46,603 bases of DNA from JBMYXZ01 sp049608925 (GTDB lineage Bacteria > Pseudomonadota > Alphaproteobacteria > JAGOMX01), in NCBI GenBank assembly GCA_049608925.1, contig JBMYXZ010000002.1:1-46603 (forward strand). Reading direction: 5' to 3'. Shown piece by piece: positions 1 through 8,671 of the stretch (position 1 is the stretch's first letter; every line of letters begins with the position of its first letter). Made by a program: the position numbers and the translations under genes. Below the pieces are notes generated by a model that ran no database searches, was not told where the DNA came from, and saw only the letters and a program-made list of their open reading frames with translations.

Positions 1-134
1 AGCCCGGCACGCCCGCCTGTTGTGCCTGAGCGATCCGTAAAACCAATCCCGGCATTGAACTGGAGTTGCGGCGTGATCCGCGCAGCAGTGGTGAATGAGA
101 CACCATGCTCATCTATTCGACTGAAAGGCTGACC
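1..134 (-). other. Possible partial outer-membrane beta-barrel fragment, cut by the window edge
   Basis: On the minus strand one frame stays open from 134 to the window edge. It reads as alternating polar and hydrophobic residues (ARITPQLQFNAGIGFTDRSG is the core), which resembles a strand pair from an autotransporter or YadA-type barrel anchor. It has no start codon of its own and directly follows, in another frame, the point where the LysE-like gene breaks off. The barrel assignment is inference from amino-acid pattern only, and the stretch is too short to name a family. Confidence 0.25.
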
Positions 135-405
135 TTAACGAGCGTGCCCCATAAAAGATCAGAAAAACCGCCCCACCCCACTTGCAGATTGTCATCAGCA
201 CAGGCATTTCCATGACCAGCGCGCCAAATCCCATGACCCCTGACGTAATTAAAATGGCATCAATGGTCATGCAGGTCAGGATGGTCCCCAGCACATGTCG
301 ACGCATAATCCCACGCTTTAACACAAAAGCATTTTGCGCACCGATGGGGATAATCAGTCCCAAAGTTATAGAAAAGCCTTTTAGCAAGGGCATCAAACTA
401 GTCAT
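109..405 (-). pseudogene. Truncated LysE/ArgO-type amino-acid exporter (N-terminal half only)
   Basis: The 98-residue product matches the first half of LysE-family exporters, inner-membrane proteins that expel basic or other amino acids. The N-terminal helix carries the family motif GLIIPIGAQNAFVLKRG (about residues 17-33), and a later helix ends in the typical WGGAVFLIFYGARSLR segment (about residues 76-91). Full-length members have about 200 residues and five to six helices; this one stops right after the third helix. No LysE-like sequence continues in any frame down to position 1. It is therefore a broken gene or the result of a misjoined contig end. It lies downstream of phaC on the same strand, 31 bases away. 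Confidence 0.7.
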
Positions 406-436
406 GGCGGGATACTATACAGAAATTTCTCAGAAT

Positions 437-2257
437 TCAAGCGCGTTTCAGCACATACTCTCCCGGCGCCTCTGCCAAGGCTTTCCGCGCATTACTTTCA
501 GGATTACGCTCTTCAGCATCGATCATGTCTAGCGAATGTCCCTGCAACCAGTGATTCCACTCGTTCCACCAAGATCCAGCATGATGTGTAGCTTGTTCCA
601 ACCATACCTGTGGATCTTCAGGCGCTTCGTTGTTTGTCCAAAACCCATACTTTTCGGCCTTTGGAGGATTAATGACACCAGCAACATGCCCAGATCCTGA
701 CAAAACAAACTTGCAAGCCCCTTCAAACAGTTGTGTTGCTGGATAGGTGCTTTCCCAAGGCGCGATATGATCTTCCCGCGTTCCCAGAACAAAAGAAGGT
801 AAAGATACCTTAGTCAAATCCACGGGTTGGCCGAAAATAGAAATCCCACCAGGTTTTTGCATATTGTTTTCCTGGAACATCTCGCGCACATAGAACTTAA
901 ACATGTCGCCCGGCAAATTGGTAGCATCCGCATTCCAATAGAGCAGATCAAATTGTGGCGGATCTTTCGCCATCAAGTAGTTGTTGATAAACGCCGACCA
1001 TATTAAGTCATTGGCGCGCAGCATATTGAAGGTTGCAGACATGGTGGCGCCATCTAAATATCCTGTCGCCATCACTTGCTTTTCAAGATACTTAAAGTGA
1101 TCTTGATCGGTAAACAGCAGCAACTCACCAGCTTTTGAAAAATCAATCAGCGTTGTCAGTAGGGATACAGATTTAAATGCATGTTCTGCATCTCTGCCTA
1201 AATATCCCATCATTGTGGACAGCAAAATCCCCCCCAAGCAATAGCCTGCAACATTTATCTGCGGCTCTCCGGTAATGGCCTTGATGACTTCGGCAGCCGC
1301 CAGAGGCCCCTCGGTCATGTAGTCCTCGAAAGTTGTACCGATATGGCGACCATCTGGATTGACCCAGGAAATAATAAAGACTGTAAAGCCCTTGCTGACA
1401 AGCCACTTCACCAGAGAGTTCTCATCCTGCAAATCAAAGATATAATACTTATTGATCCAAGCAGGCACAATCAACAGCGGCACTCGAAACACCTTTTCCG
1501 TTGAAGGACAATATTGAATCAATTCCATCAGTTCGTTGCGATAGATAACTTTACCAGGGGTGGTCGCTATGTTTTCGCCGATCTTGAAAGCATTTGCATC
1601 GGCATTTTCGATATTCAAGATGTTCCTCCCCTGTTCAAAGTCTTCCAAGAATTTTGCAAAACCTCTTAGCAGGTTTTCTCCATTTGATGATAATGTCTGC
1701 GTCAACACGTCAGGATTTGTTAGCGCAAAATTATTAGGGGCAAATGCATCCACCATTTGCTTTGAATAAAAGCGCACCTTACGTACTTGATCATCGGTCA
1801 ACACATCCGACTGGTCGATAATATCGTTTACCCAGCGCGCATACAATAAATATGACTGCTTTAAGAAATCAAAGGACGGATCTTGGTTCCAGATTTTATT
1901 TTTAAACCTTTTGTCTCCAGATGAGGGCGCTATCACCGGTTGATTATCCGATTCAAAATCCTGGAATCGCTGAAAGGTCACATTCCACAAACTCAGCGAA
2001 TCTTTGGTTAACCTTTCGGTTGCCTCTATAAAGCTTTCTGGATGGTCAAAGATATCCATCGATGCGCTGAAAAAGGCTTCACCAATGCTTAGAAAATTCA
2101 AGAAAGATTCAGGGTGTTGCGGCGCATTGTCCTGCATTTCCGACAGTCCGGAAAAAGCCTTCTGCATATGCTCACTTAAGGTCAGCATGTCTTTAGTGAT
2201 CATCTCCACCCCTTGTGGGGCTTGATCCAGCGCTGTATCGGCTTTATCTTGCGACAT
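437..2257 (-). CDS. phaC: Class I poly(3-hydroxyalkanoate) synthase PhaC
   Basis: Polymerises hydroxyacyl-CoA, chiefly (R)-3-hydroxybutyryl-CoA, into storage polyester at the granule surface. The N-terminal part matches the PhaC N domain and the C-terminal part is an alpha/beta-hydrolase fold. The lipase-like box GYCLGG gives the catalytic Cys (about residue 340 from the chosen start); the Asp lies in TREDHIAPW and the His in GSGHVAG, so the triad is complete. At about 606 residues it has normal class I length. I chose the ATG at 2257 because AGGGAG lies 8 bases upstream; an in-frame ATG at 2296 would add 13 residues but has no ribosome binding site. No phaA, phaB or phasin gene is in the window, so the monomer supply is encoded elsewhere. 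Confidence 0.93.
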   Translation of the reverse strand: MSQDKADTALDQAPQGVEMITKDMLTLSEHMQKAFSGLSEMQDNAPQHPESFLNFLSIGEAFFSASMDIFDHPESFIEATERLTKDSLSLWNVTFQRFQDFESDNQPVIAPSSGDKRFKNKIWNQDPSFDFLKQSYLLYARWVNDIIDQSDVLTDDQVRKVRFYSKQMVDAFAPNNFALTNPDVLTQTLSSNGENLLRGFAKFLEDFEQGRNILNIENADANAFKIGENIATTPGKVIYRNELMELIQYCPSTEKVFRVPLLIVPAWINKYYIFDLQDENSLVKWLVSKGFTVFIISWVNPDGRHIGTTFEDYMTEGPLAAAEVIKAITGEPQINVAGYCLGGILLSTMMGYLGRDAEHAFKSVSLLTTLIDFSKAGELLLFTDQDHFKYLEKQVMATGYLDGATMSATFNMLRANDLIWSAFINNYLMAKDPPQFDLLYWNADATNLPGDMFKFYVREMFQENNMQKPGGISIFGQPVDLTKVSLPSFVLGTREDHIAPWESTYPATQLFEGACKFVLSGSGHVAGVINPPKAEKYGFWTNNEAPEDPQVWLEQATHHAGSWWNEWNHWLQGHSLDMIDAEERNPESNARKALAEAPGEYVLKRA

Positions 2258-2350
2258 TATTTTATCTCCCTGCTTGCCCAAGATTACCTCAGACATCTTA
2301 AGAGTTAGTAATCAGAATCGATATTTTTTGCAAGCAAGATCCAGGTCGGA

Positions 2351-2383
2351 CAAAAAATACCCCAGAAGTTGCGACTCCTGGGG
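2351..2383 (-). terminator. Rho-independent terminator of the ABC-F gene
   Basis: Read on the minus strand, CCCCAGGAGT pairs with ACTTCTGGGG around a four-base loop (one G-T wobble) and is followed by a run of six T. It lies 9 bases beyond the stop codon of the ABC-F gene and separates it from phaC. Confidence 0.8.
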
Positions 2384-2391
2384 CACAGTTT

Positions 2392-4086
2392 TTATTCCAT
2401 GAAAAAGCCTTCCGGCTGTTTTTTCGACTTAGACTTTTTCTTCACAGGTTGATTCTTTTTCTGCTTAGACTTTTTGGCCTGTTTTTTGGCTTTAATTTCA
2501 TCAGCACGGGCGCCAGACTTCTTCTCGCCCCCACCAGCAAGGGCTCTACAATAGTCTTCCAAACTATCGTCAAATGGCTGGACTTTGCCATCACCGACCA
2601 CCCATAACTTGTCAATCGTATGCTCCAGCAAATGCCAATCGTGACTGATCAGGATCACGGCTCCCTTGAATTCGTTGATTGCCATGATCAAGCTATCTCG
2701 GCTTTCTACGTCCAAGTGGTTGGTGGGCTCGTCAAGAATGATAAGATGTGGCTTATGATAAGTCATCAATGCAAAAGTCAAACGGGCTTTTTCCCCACCG
2801 GACAACTTGCCAACTTCCACATCTGCCTTGTCCCTGGAAAAACCAAAGCCTCCCAAGCGTGTACGCACTTGCTCAGGCAGCGCTTTTTCCATGACCTCTG
2901 CCATATGCTGGTAAGGTGTACGGTCTTTATGCAGATCTTCGATTTGATGCTGATGGAAATAGCCTATGCGCAGATGCTCGGCAAAATCCGTCGACCCTTT
3001 CAGCAGCTCTAACTTACCGGCCAACACCTTCGCAAGAGTACTTTTACCATTACCATTCTGCCCTAAAAGAGCAATACGATCCTCAAGATCCAAGCGCTGA
3101 TTCAGGCCACGCAACACCACTTTGTCACCATACCCTGCAACCCCAGCATCAATTGTTATCATTGGCGGCGGCAGTGTTCCTGGATCTGGAAAGTTAAGCC
3201 TTAAGCTGGGTTCATCACGCAGCATTGTAATGGGCTCGAACCGTTCCATCATCTTAATACGGCTTTGCACCTGCTTGGCTTTTGTAGCCTGCGCACGGAA
3301 ACGATCAACGAACTTTTGCATATGGGCACGAGCTGCCTCTTGCTTCTTCTGAGCAGCTTGCTGAATCAACATCTGTTCCTTACGCGTCTTTTCAAAGAAG
3401 TCATAATTCCCAGAATACGCCTTTAGATCTTGTTGACTAAGGTGGATGATCTTGTCGGGCACGGCATTCAATACATGACGGTCATGGCTGATTAACAAAA
3501 TTGTACGAGGATAGTTCTTTAAAAACTTCTCTAGCCACACGGTTGCTTCAAAGTCTAAATGGTTGGTGGGCTCGTCCAGCAATAGAATATCTGGCTCGGA
3601 GAACAAAGCTGCCGCTAGGGCCATGCGCACGCGCCATCCACCGGAAAAGGCAGACACTGGCCGCTTAAGTTCTTCATCCTTAAAGCCCAAACCGATCAGA
3701 ATCTTTGAAGCTTTTGCTGGCGCTGCGTAAGCATCTATTTCACCTAAGCGTGTATGTATATCAGACACCCGAATAGGATCTTCTGTCAGCTCAAGCTCGA
3801 TCATCAGCTCTTCACGCTCCTGATCGGCACTTAACACATAGTCTAATATTGTTTGATCGCTTGCAGGTATTTCCTGGGCCATAGAGCCTATACGCACATC
3901 TCGCGGCAACTCAATTGAACCATCATCTGGGGCGATCTCGCCACGCAGCAACTTAAACAGTGTTGATTTACCGGCACCATTGCGGCCGATTAGTGCGGCT
4001 TTTTGGCCCGCAGCAACAAACATATTTGCATCTTGAAAGAGGGTGCGACCTGCGATGCGAAAGGTCAAATTTTTCATCGTAATCAT
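2392..4086 (-). CDS. ABC-F family ATPase (YheS/Uup-like translation factor)
   Basis: A soluble protein with two ABC ATPase domains and no membrane segment, as in the ABC-F class that acts on the ribosome rather than in transport. Domain 1 has Walker A GRNGAGKST near residue 35, signature SGGWRVRMALA and Walker B ILLLDEPTNHLD. Domain 2 has GQNGNGKST, LSGGEKARLTFAL and a second DEPTNHLD. The linker between them is rich in charged residues, as in the family's P-site tRNA interaction motif. The last about 45 residues are a very lysine-rich tail that suits RNA binding. Domain order and length (564 residues) are closest to YheS; substrate or stalled state is not predictable. ATG at 4077 is an alternative start. 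Confidence 0.9.
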   Translation of the reverse strand: MITMKNLTFRIAGRTLFQDANMFVAAGQKAALIGRNGAGKSTLFKLLRGEIAPDDGSIELPRDVRIGSMAQEIPASDQTILDYVLSADQEREELMIELELTEDPIRVSDIHTRLGEIDAYAAPAKASKILIGLGFKDEELKRPVSAFSGGWRVRMALAAALFSEPDILLLDEPTNHLDFEATVWLEKFLKNYPRTILLISHDRHVLNAVPDKIIHLSQQDLKAYSGNYDFFEKTRKEQMLIQQAAQKKQEAARAHMQKFVDRFRAQATKAKQVQSRIKMMERFEPITMLRDEPSLRLNFPDPGTLPPPMITIDAGVAGYGDKVVLRGLNQRLDLEDRIALLGQNGNGKSTLAKVLAGKLELLKGSTDFAEHLRIGYFHQHQIEDLHKDRTPYQHMAEVMEKALPEQVRTRLGGFGFSRDKADVEVGKLSGGEKARLTFALMTYHKPHLIILDEPTNHLDVESRDSLIMAINEFKGAVILISHDWHLLEHTIDKLWVVGDGKVQPFDDSLEDYCRALAGGGEKKSGARADEIKAKKQAKKSKQKKNQPVKKKSKSKKQPEGFFME

Positions 4087-4268
4087 TGTGATATCTCAGT
4101 TTTAAAATTTTAGAAACGGATTAGGGTTTCCGCCAACCAATAGGGGCGGAATATCTGAGTAAGCATCAGCTTGTGATGAGAAATACGTAACCTTGCATCT
4201 TTTAAATCTCCGTTAGACAAGGGTTATAATGGTGTTTTATACTGGATTTGTCAAGAAGGGATATTTTT

Positions 4269-4523
4269 ATGAAATCAGTTGAAATTTATACTACTCCATT
4301 GTGCCCGTTTTGTATCAGGGCGAAAAAGCTGTTATTTGAAAAGGGCGTCGAGTTTACAGAATATGATGTATCCAGCAATTCTGACCTACGCCAGGAGATG
4401 TTACAACGCGCAAGCGGGCGCACCAGCGTGCCACAAATCTTTATAGGTGATGACCATATCGGCGGTTGCGATGATCTGCACGCGCTCGATTCAGATGGGA
4501 AACTTGATAAGATTCTAAAATAA
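4269..4523 (+). CDS. grxC: Glutaredoxin 3
   Basis: A small thioredoxin-fold oxidoreductase (84 residues) that reduces disulfides and glutathione mixed disulfides with electrons from glutathione. The dithiol site is CPFC at residues 12-15; the cis-proline loop TSVPQIF and the glutathione-binding GGCDDL motif follow at the expected places. The start was taken at 4269 because AGAAGGG lies upstream at good distance; an earlier in-frame ATG at 4248 would add seven non-conserved residues. A TATAAT box at 4225-4230 may serve it. The gene is divergent from the ABC-F gene. In many alphaproteobacteria grxC neighbours other stress genes, but here it stands alone before a repeat-rich gap. Confidence 0.93.
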   Translation: MKSVEIYTTPLCPFCIRAKKLLFEKGVEFTEYDVSSNSDLRQEMLQRASGRTSVPQIFIGDDHIGGCDDLHALDSDGKLDKILK

Positions 4524-4607
4524 TCAAAGCACTATCACTCAGCAAGTGTCCGGGATAGATTTATAATGGATGGAAGAGCCTGCTGATTGAAGACTCTCAC
4601 AAATCAG

Positions 4608-4822
4608 CCCCACAGGCTCCGACTTTCCGCGGCTTGACCGCGGAATCCATTTAATTGTTTTATTTCACAAGTTTATTGGCTCTCACCATACCCCACCACT
4701 CCGTAAAGACCATCAAATCTATATGCACTTAAGGCATTGAAAAAATTGCAAAAAAATGGATTCCGCGGTCAAGCCGCGGAAAGTCGGAGTTGGGGGGAAG
4801 CGGAAAGTCGGGGCCTGTGGGC
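4608..4822. repeat. REPIN-like pair of inverted extragenic palindromes (copy 1)
   Basis: Two hairpins lie in mirror orientation. The left arm (4618-4652) has stem TTCCGCGG, loop CTTGA, stem CCGCGGAA. The right arm (4755-4787) is its inverted repeat. Both arms point the GTCGG/CCGAC side outward and the TCCA/TGGA side inward. The inversion continues outward: CCCACAGG at 4608-4615 is answered by CCTGTGGG at 4814-4821, with part of the right arm (CGGAAAGTCGG) duplicated at 4801-4811. The about 100 bases between the arms are AT-rich. This occupies most of the 420-base gap between grxC and tRNA-Arg; I see no gene in it. Confidence 0.8.
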
Positions 4823-4945
4823 CTGAGTGGTGAAAGTTCTGGCTCCAGCTCGGTCGCCCACCCCACTTTTTCTGAATGTCGAATGGAGGTGCTCTCAGAG
4901 TGAAATCACTATATTTAAAAAAATTTTTGGCAGTATTTGTGAAAA

Positions 4946-5022
4946 TGGCGCGCCCGAGAAGATTCGAACTCCTAACCTCCTGATCCGTAGTCAGGTGCTC
5001 TATCCAGTTGAGCTACGGGCGC
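4946..5022 (-). tRNA. tRNA-Arg (anticodon ACG)
   Basis: The minus strand folds as a complete 77-nt cloverleaf with an encoded CCA end. The acceptor stem is GCGCCCG/CGGGCGC, the anticodon stem CCTGA/TCAGG encloses loop CTACGGA (anticodon ACG), and the T loop reads TTCGAAT. A34 is normally deaminated to inosine by TadA and decodes CGU, CGC and CGA. Confidence 0.96.
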
Positions 5023-5070
5023 GTCCTTGAGGTGTTATCAACTCTCATTGATGGGCAGAGAATACATAAT

Positions 5071-6030
5071 TCATTGTGCGACTGCAAGTGTTTTTCCGCT
5101 GAATCTGGACAATCTATCCATAATATGTTCAAAAACAGCCGCTTCGTCGATGTCTGTTACCACAAAAACGTTAGGATTTTCAATCATTCCAGGGTATGAC
5201 CCTACGATTGTATTACCCATTGATCGTTCACTGTGAATTTCCACATCAACCGGCATCATGGCACCCTTAAAATACTGCGGATTTGAGGCAAAAATTGGCA
5301 CCAACACATCATGTACTGCGCGACCAGTCAAACCATAACGTTCTATATCCAGCTCAGCTGTGAATTCCAAAATATTAGCCAGCTCTGCTCCAACTGGGTT
5401 GCCTAAAGCGCGCATCTGGGCTGACCGCTCGGCGGTTACGATCAGCTGATGTGACACATCCAAACCGATCAGTGAGATATCCATACCTGACGTAAAGACC
5501 ACGTGCGCTGCATGAGGGTCAGCATACATGTTAAATTCTGCCGCAGCCGTGATGTTGCCGGTGCTCATCGAGCCACCCATAATAATGATTCGCTCGATGT
5601 TATCCTTGATCGCAGGCTCTTGCACTAATGCCAGCGCGATATTGGTCAAGGGGCCCGTTGCAAGCACGGTGATTTTCTCATTCGATTGCATAACATGATC
5701 AATCAAAAAGCTACAGGCATGCTTTTCCTGCAGCTTCATTGTGGGCTCAGGCATTGTTGATCCATCCAAGCCTGTTTCACCATGCATCATATCGGCAAAA
5801 ATTTCTTCACGGACTAATGGCCTACGAGCGCCCTTATAAACCGGTATATCGGGCCTGCCTGCTAACTCACAAATCTTCATTGCGTTAATAGCGATTTGTT
5901 CTACATCAACATTTCCAGCAACTGTTGTTATTCCTCTGATATCAAAATCTTCAGGCGAGGCAATTGCAACGGAAATTGCAACAGCATCATCATTACCGGG
6001 ATCACAGTCTATAATTATGGGAGTCGTCAT
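5071..6030 (-). CDS. Inosine/uridine-preferring nucleoside hydrolase
   Basis: Cleaves the N-glycosidic bond of ribonucleosides to free base and ribose for purine/pyrimidine salvage. The N-terminal calcium and ribose site is DCDPGNDDA (Asp8, Asp10, Asp14 and Asp15 from the chosen start). AEFNMYADPHAA in the middle supplies the conserved Asn, and AVHDVLVP near the C-terminus supplies the His-Asp pair. Length (319 residues) is typical. I chose ATG 6030; a GTG at 6042 would add four residues. The gene is divergent from the leucine dehydrogenase gene. Substrate preference (IU, CU or purine type) cannot be decided from these motifs. A xanthine phosphoribosyltransferase at 23.1 kb fits the same salvage theme. 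Confidence 0.92.
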   Translation of the reverse strand: MTTPIIIDCDPGNDDAVAISVAIASPEDFDIRGITTVAGNVDVEQIAINAMKICELAGRPDIPVYKGARRPLVREEIFADMMHGETGLDGSTMPEPTMKLQEKHACSFLIDHVMQSNEKITVLATGPLTNIALALVQEPAIKDNIERIIIMGGSMSTGNITAAAEFNMYADPHAAHVVFTSGMDISLIGLDVSHQLIVTAERSAQMRALGNPVGAELANILEFTAELDIERYGLTGRAVHDVLVPIFASNPQYFKGAMMPVDVEIHSERSMGNTIVGSYPGMIENPNVFVVTDIDEAAVFEHIMDRLSRFSGKTLAVAQ

Positions 6031-6155
6031 GGCCAGCGTCACTTCTTAACTAAATTAACTGTCTTACTAATACTGCATACTTTGCATTCCTACAAGACTT
6101 GCATGTTGGCTGATTTTTCTTCATTATTAAAGGATGCGGGTAATAAGAAATAAAA

Positions 6156-7223
6156 ATGGCCGTTTTTTGCTCACCTGACTTTGATAATCATGAACATATC
6201 AGCTTTTTCTCCTGCAAAGAGACAGGCTTGCAAGTGATTATCGCGATCCACAGCACATATCGAGGCCCCACCTTGGGCGGCTGCCGCATGTGGCCTTATG
6301 AAACAGAACAAGAGGCAATCATGGACGCTCTGCGCCTTAGCCGCGGCATGACCTACAAAGCAGCTATGGCCGATCTTCCATACGGTGGCGGCAAGGCTGT
6401 CATTATTGGAGACCCCCAAAAAGAAAAATCCGAAGCTCTCTTCAGATCCTTGGGCAGGTGTTTAAATCATCTTAACGGCCGCTACATTACCGGAGAAGAT
6501 GTTGGTACATCTGTTGAAGACATGGAAATTATTCGTGCCACATCGCCATATGTCGTGGGCCTTAGCACCAAGACCCCAGGTGGCAGCGGCGACCCCTCCC
6601 CTGTCACAGCTTACGGTGTCTATAAAGGTATGTTGGCGGCTATTAAGTACAAAATGGGGAAAGATTCAGTCAAAGGCTTACGCGTTGGCGTCCAAGGCCT
6701 AGGCCACGTCGGGGCAAATTTATGCAAAATCCTGCATGAAAATGGCGCCAAGCTGATGGTTGCGGACATCTCTCAAACGCGCATGCAAGAAATGGTCGAC
6801 CAATACGGTGCAGAAGCTGTCGCCCCAGAAATCATTTATTGTGCCGAGCTGGATATATTCGCTCCCTGCGCCTTGGGTGGCATCTTAAATGAACACACAA
6901 TTCCGCTGTTAAGAGCCCCAATCGTAGCGGGCGCAGCGAACAATCAGCTTGCAGCCCCTAGGGATGGAGAATACCTGAATCAGCGCGATATTCTCTATGC
7001 CCCAGACTACGTGATTAACTCTGGAGGCTTGATAAATGTGACAATGGAAGGGGCGCAGTATAATCGCGAGCGCGCTTACATGAAGGTTGATCAAATATAT
7101 GATACCTTGATGCAAGTATTCACTTGCGCCGAAAAGAAAGAATGGTCCACCAGTCACGCCGCTGATTATGTAGCAGAACAACGACTCAGCAATAGCAGTT
7201 TTGACTTAAAGCTATGCGAGTAA
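6156..7223 (+). CDS. Leucine dehydrogenase (Glu/Leu/Phe/Val dehydrogenase family)
   Basis: NAD-dependent oxidative deamination of branched-chain amino acids to 2-oxoacids and ammonia. The substrate-binding and catalytic lysines fall at Lys68 (MTYKAA) and Lys80 (LPYGGGK), the same numbering as in bacillar leucine dehydrogenases, and the Rossmann dinucleotide motif GVQGLGHVG lies near residue 180. The C-terminal INSGGLINV motif is also family-typical. Length of 355 residues matches the octameric leucine dehydrogenases rather than the longer glutamate enzymes. It stands alone with no branched-chain keto-acid dehydrogenase nearby. Specificity for Leu over Val or Phe is inferred. Confidence 0.88.
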   Translation: MAVFCSPDFDNHEHISFFSCKETGLQVIIAIHSTYRGPTLGGCRMWPYETEQEAIMDALRLSRGMTYKAAMADLPYGGGKAVIIGDPQKEKSEALFRSLGRCLNHLNGRYITGEDVGTSVEDMEIIRATSPYVVGLSTKTPGGSGDPSPVTAYGVYKGMLAAIKYKMGKDSVKGLRVGVQGLGHVGANLCKILHENGAKLMVADISQTRMQEMVDQYGAEAVAPEIIYCAELDIFAPCALGGILNEHTIPLLRAPIVAGAANNQLAAPRDGEYLNQRDILYAPDYVINSGGLINVTMEGAQYNRERAYMKVDQIYDTLMQVFTCAEKKEWSTSHAADYVAEQRLSNSSFDLKLCE

Positions 7224-7282
7224 TTCTTGCAAATTTTCGGTTTTTTATGTAAAAAGATGCATCAGTTTAGCTTGGAGCAATA

Positions 7283-8644
7283 ATGACGCGTAAGATTTTC
7301 GGCACAGATGGTGTCCGCGGAAAAGCAAACAAATACCCGATGACCCCAGATATGATCATGCGCCTGGCTTTGGCTGCAGGTCAATATTTCACGCGCGGAG
7401 ATCATCGCCACATGGTGGTGATCGGCAAAGACACGCGTTTGTCTGGCTATATGGTTGAATCTGCCCTGACCGCTGGCTTTACCGCCAGTGGCATGAACGT
7501 CATGATGGTGGGACCACTACCTACTCCTGCGATTGCCATGCTGACCCGATCTTTAAGAGCTGACATGGGTGTGGTAATTTCTGCATCACACAATCCTTTT
7601 GAAGACAATGGAATCAAGATGTTTGGCCCTGATGGCTATAAACTGACAGATGCTGTTGAACAAGAAATCGAAGCAATGGTTACGGGTGATTCAAGCCCTC
7701 TGCTAGCCCAATCAGCTAATATTGGCAAAGCTCGTCGCTTAGAGGATGCTCCTGGCCGCTATATTGAATTCGTCAAAGCATCCTTTCCCCGTGATATTCG
7801 CCTTGACGGCATGAAGATCGTGATCGACTGTGCCAATGGGGCTGCCTACCAGATTGCACCGGCTGTGTTGTGGGAACTTGGTGCTGACATTATCCCTATT
7901 GGGGTTGACCCAGACGGCTTGAACATCAACCACAATTGCGGCGCAACGGCGCCCGAGAGGCTGCGTCAAGCTGTCATCTCTAGCGGTGCTGATGCTGGTA
8001 TTGCCCTTGATGGCGACGCTGATCGCATCATCATGGTTGATGAAAAAGGCGCTATCATCGATGGTGATAAGTTAATGGCCATGATCGCCACTGATTGGCA
8101 GCGCACCCAGCGCCTGAAAGGTGATGGCGTCGTGGCAACTGTCATGTCTAACTTAGGCCTGGAACGTTATCTTGCCAGCCAAGATTTAACCCTACATCGT
8201 ACGTCCGTTGGTGACCGAGCTGTCTCAGCCCATATGCGCCAGCATGGCATTAACATCGGTGGCGAGCAATCCGGCCATATCATCCTTAGTGATCACGCCA
8301 GCACAGGCGACGGCTTGGTAGCGGGATTGCAAGTGCTCTCAACGATGGTGCGCAACAACAAACCTGCCAGTGAAATTGCAGACTTGTATGAAACCGTGCC
8401 GCAAGTGTTGAAAAACATCTCGATTGAAGGCGGCAACCCGCTGGACATTGATTCTATCAACCAGAAAATCCTAGCGATTCAGGACTCGATTGGCTCGAAA
8501 GGGCGCTTGCTTATCCGTAAATCTGGAACTGAACCCAAATTACGCGTCATGATGGAAGGCGAAGATACGGCCTATATTGAGCAGACAATAGATGATATAC
8601 TAGACATCATTGAAACCGGAAAAAAGCAGCTTAACGCGGCCTAA
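7283..8644 (+). CDS. glmM: Phosphoglucosamine mutase
   Basis: Interconverts glucosamine-6-phosphate and glucosamine-1-phosphate on the way to UDP-GlcNAc for peptidoglycan and lipopolysaccharide. The phospho-serine loop is SASHNP with Ser102, the same position as in E. coli GlmM. The metal loop DGDADRI and the C-terminal phosphate-binding RKSGTEPKLRVM are intact, as is the sugar loop GGEQSGH. At 453 residues it is full length. GGAG lies upstream of the ATG. In many alphaproteobacteria glmM follows ftsH and folP, but here a ThiD-like gene follows by 27 bases and a dehydrogenase precedes it. Confidence 0.96.
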   Translation: MTRKIFGTDGVRGKANKYPMTPDMIMRLALAAGQYFTRGDHRHMVVIGKDTRLSGYMVESALTAGFTASGMNVMMVGPLPTPAIAMLTRSLRADMGVVISASHNPFEDNGIKMFGPDGYKLTDAVEQEIEAMVTGDSSPLLAQSANIGKARRLEDAPGRYIEFVKASFPRDIRLDGMKIVIDCANGAAYQIAPAVLWELGADIIPIGVDPDGLNINHNCGATAPERLRQAVISSGADAGIALDGDADRIIMVDEKGAIIDGDKLMAMIATDWQRTQRLKGDGVVATVMSNLGLERYLASQDLTLHRTSVGDRAVSAHMRQHGINIGGEQSGHIILSDHASTGDGLVAGLQVLSTMVRNNKPASEIADLYETVPQVLKNISIEGGNPLDIDSINQKILAIQDSIGSKGRLLIRKSGTEPKLRVMMEGEDTAYIEQTIDDILDIIETGKKQLNAA

Positions 8645-8671
8645 AGACCGGCGTTAGCAGGGAGAAATATC

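Noticed and set aside
4827..5030. Plus-strand open frame across 4827-5030
   Set aside because: It is antisense to tRNA-Arg (PEKIRTPNLLIRSQ is the antisense reading) and shows no coding signal outside it.
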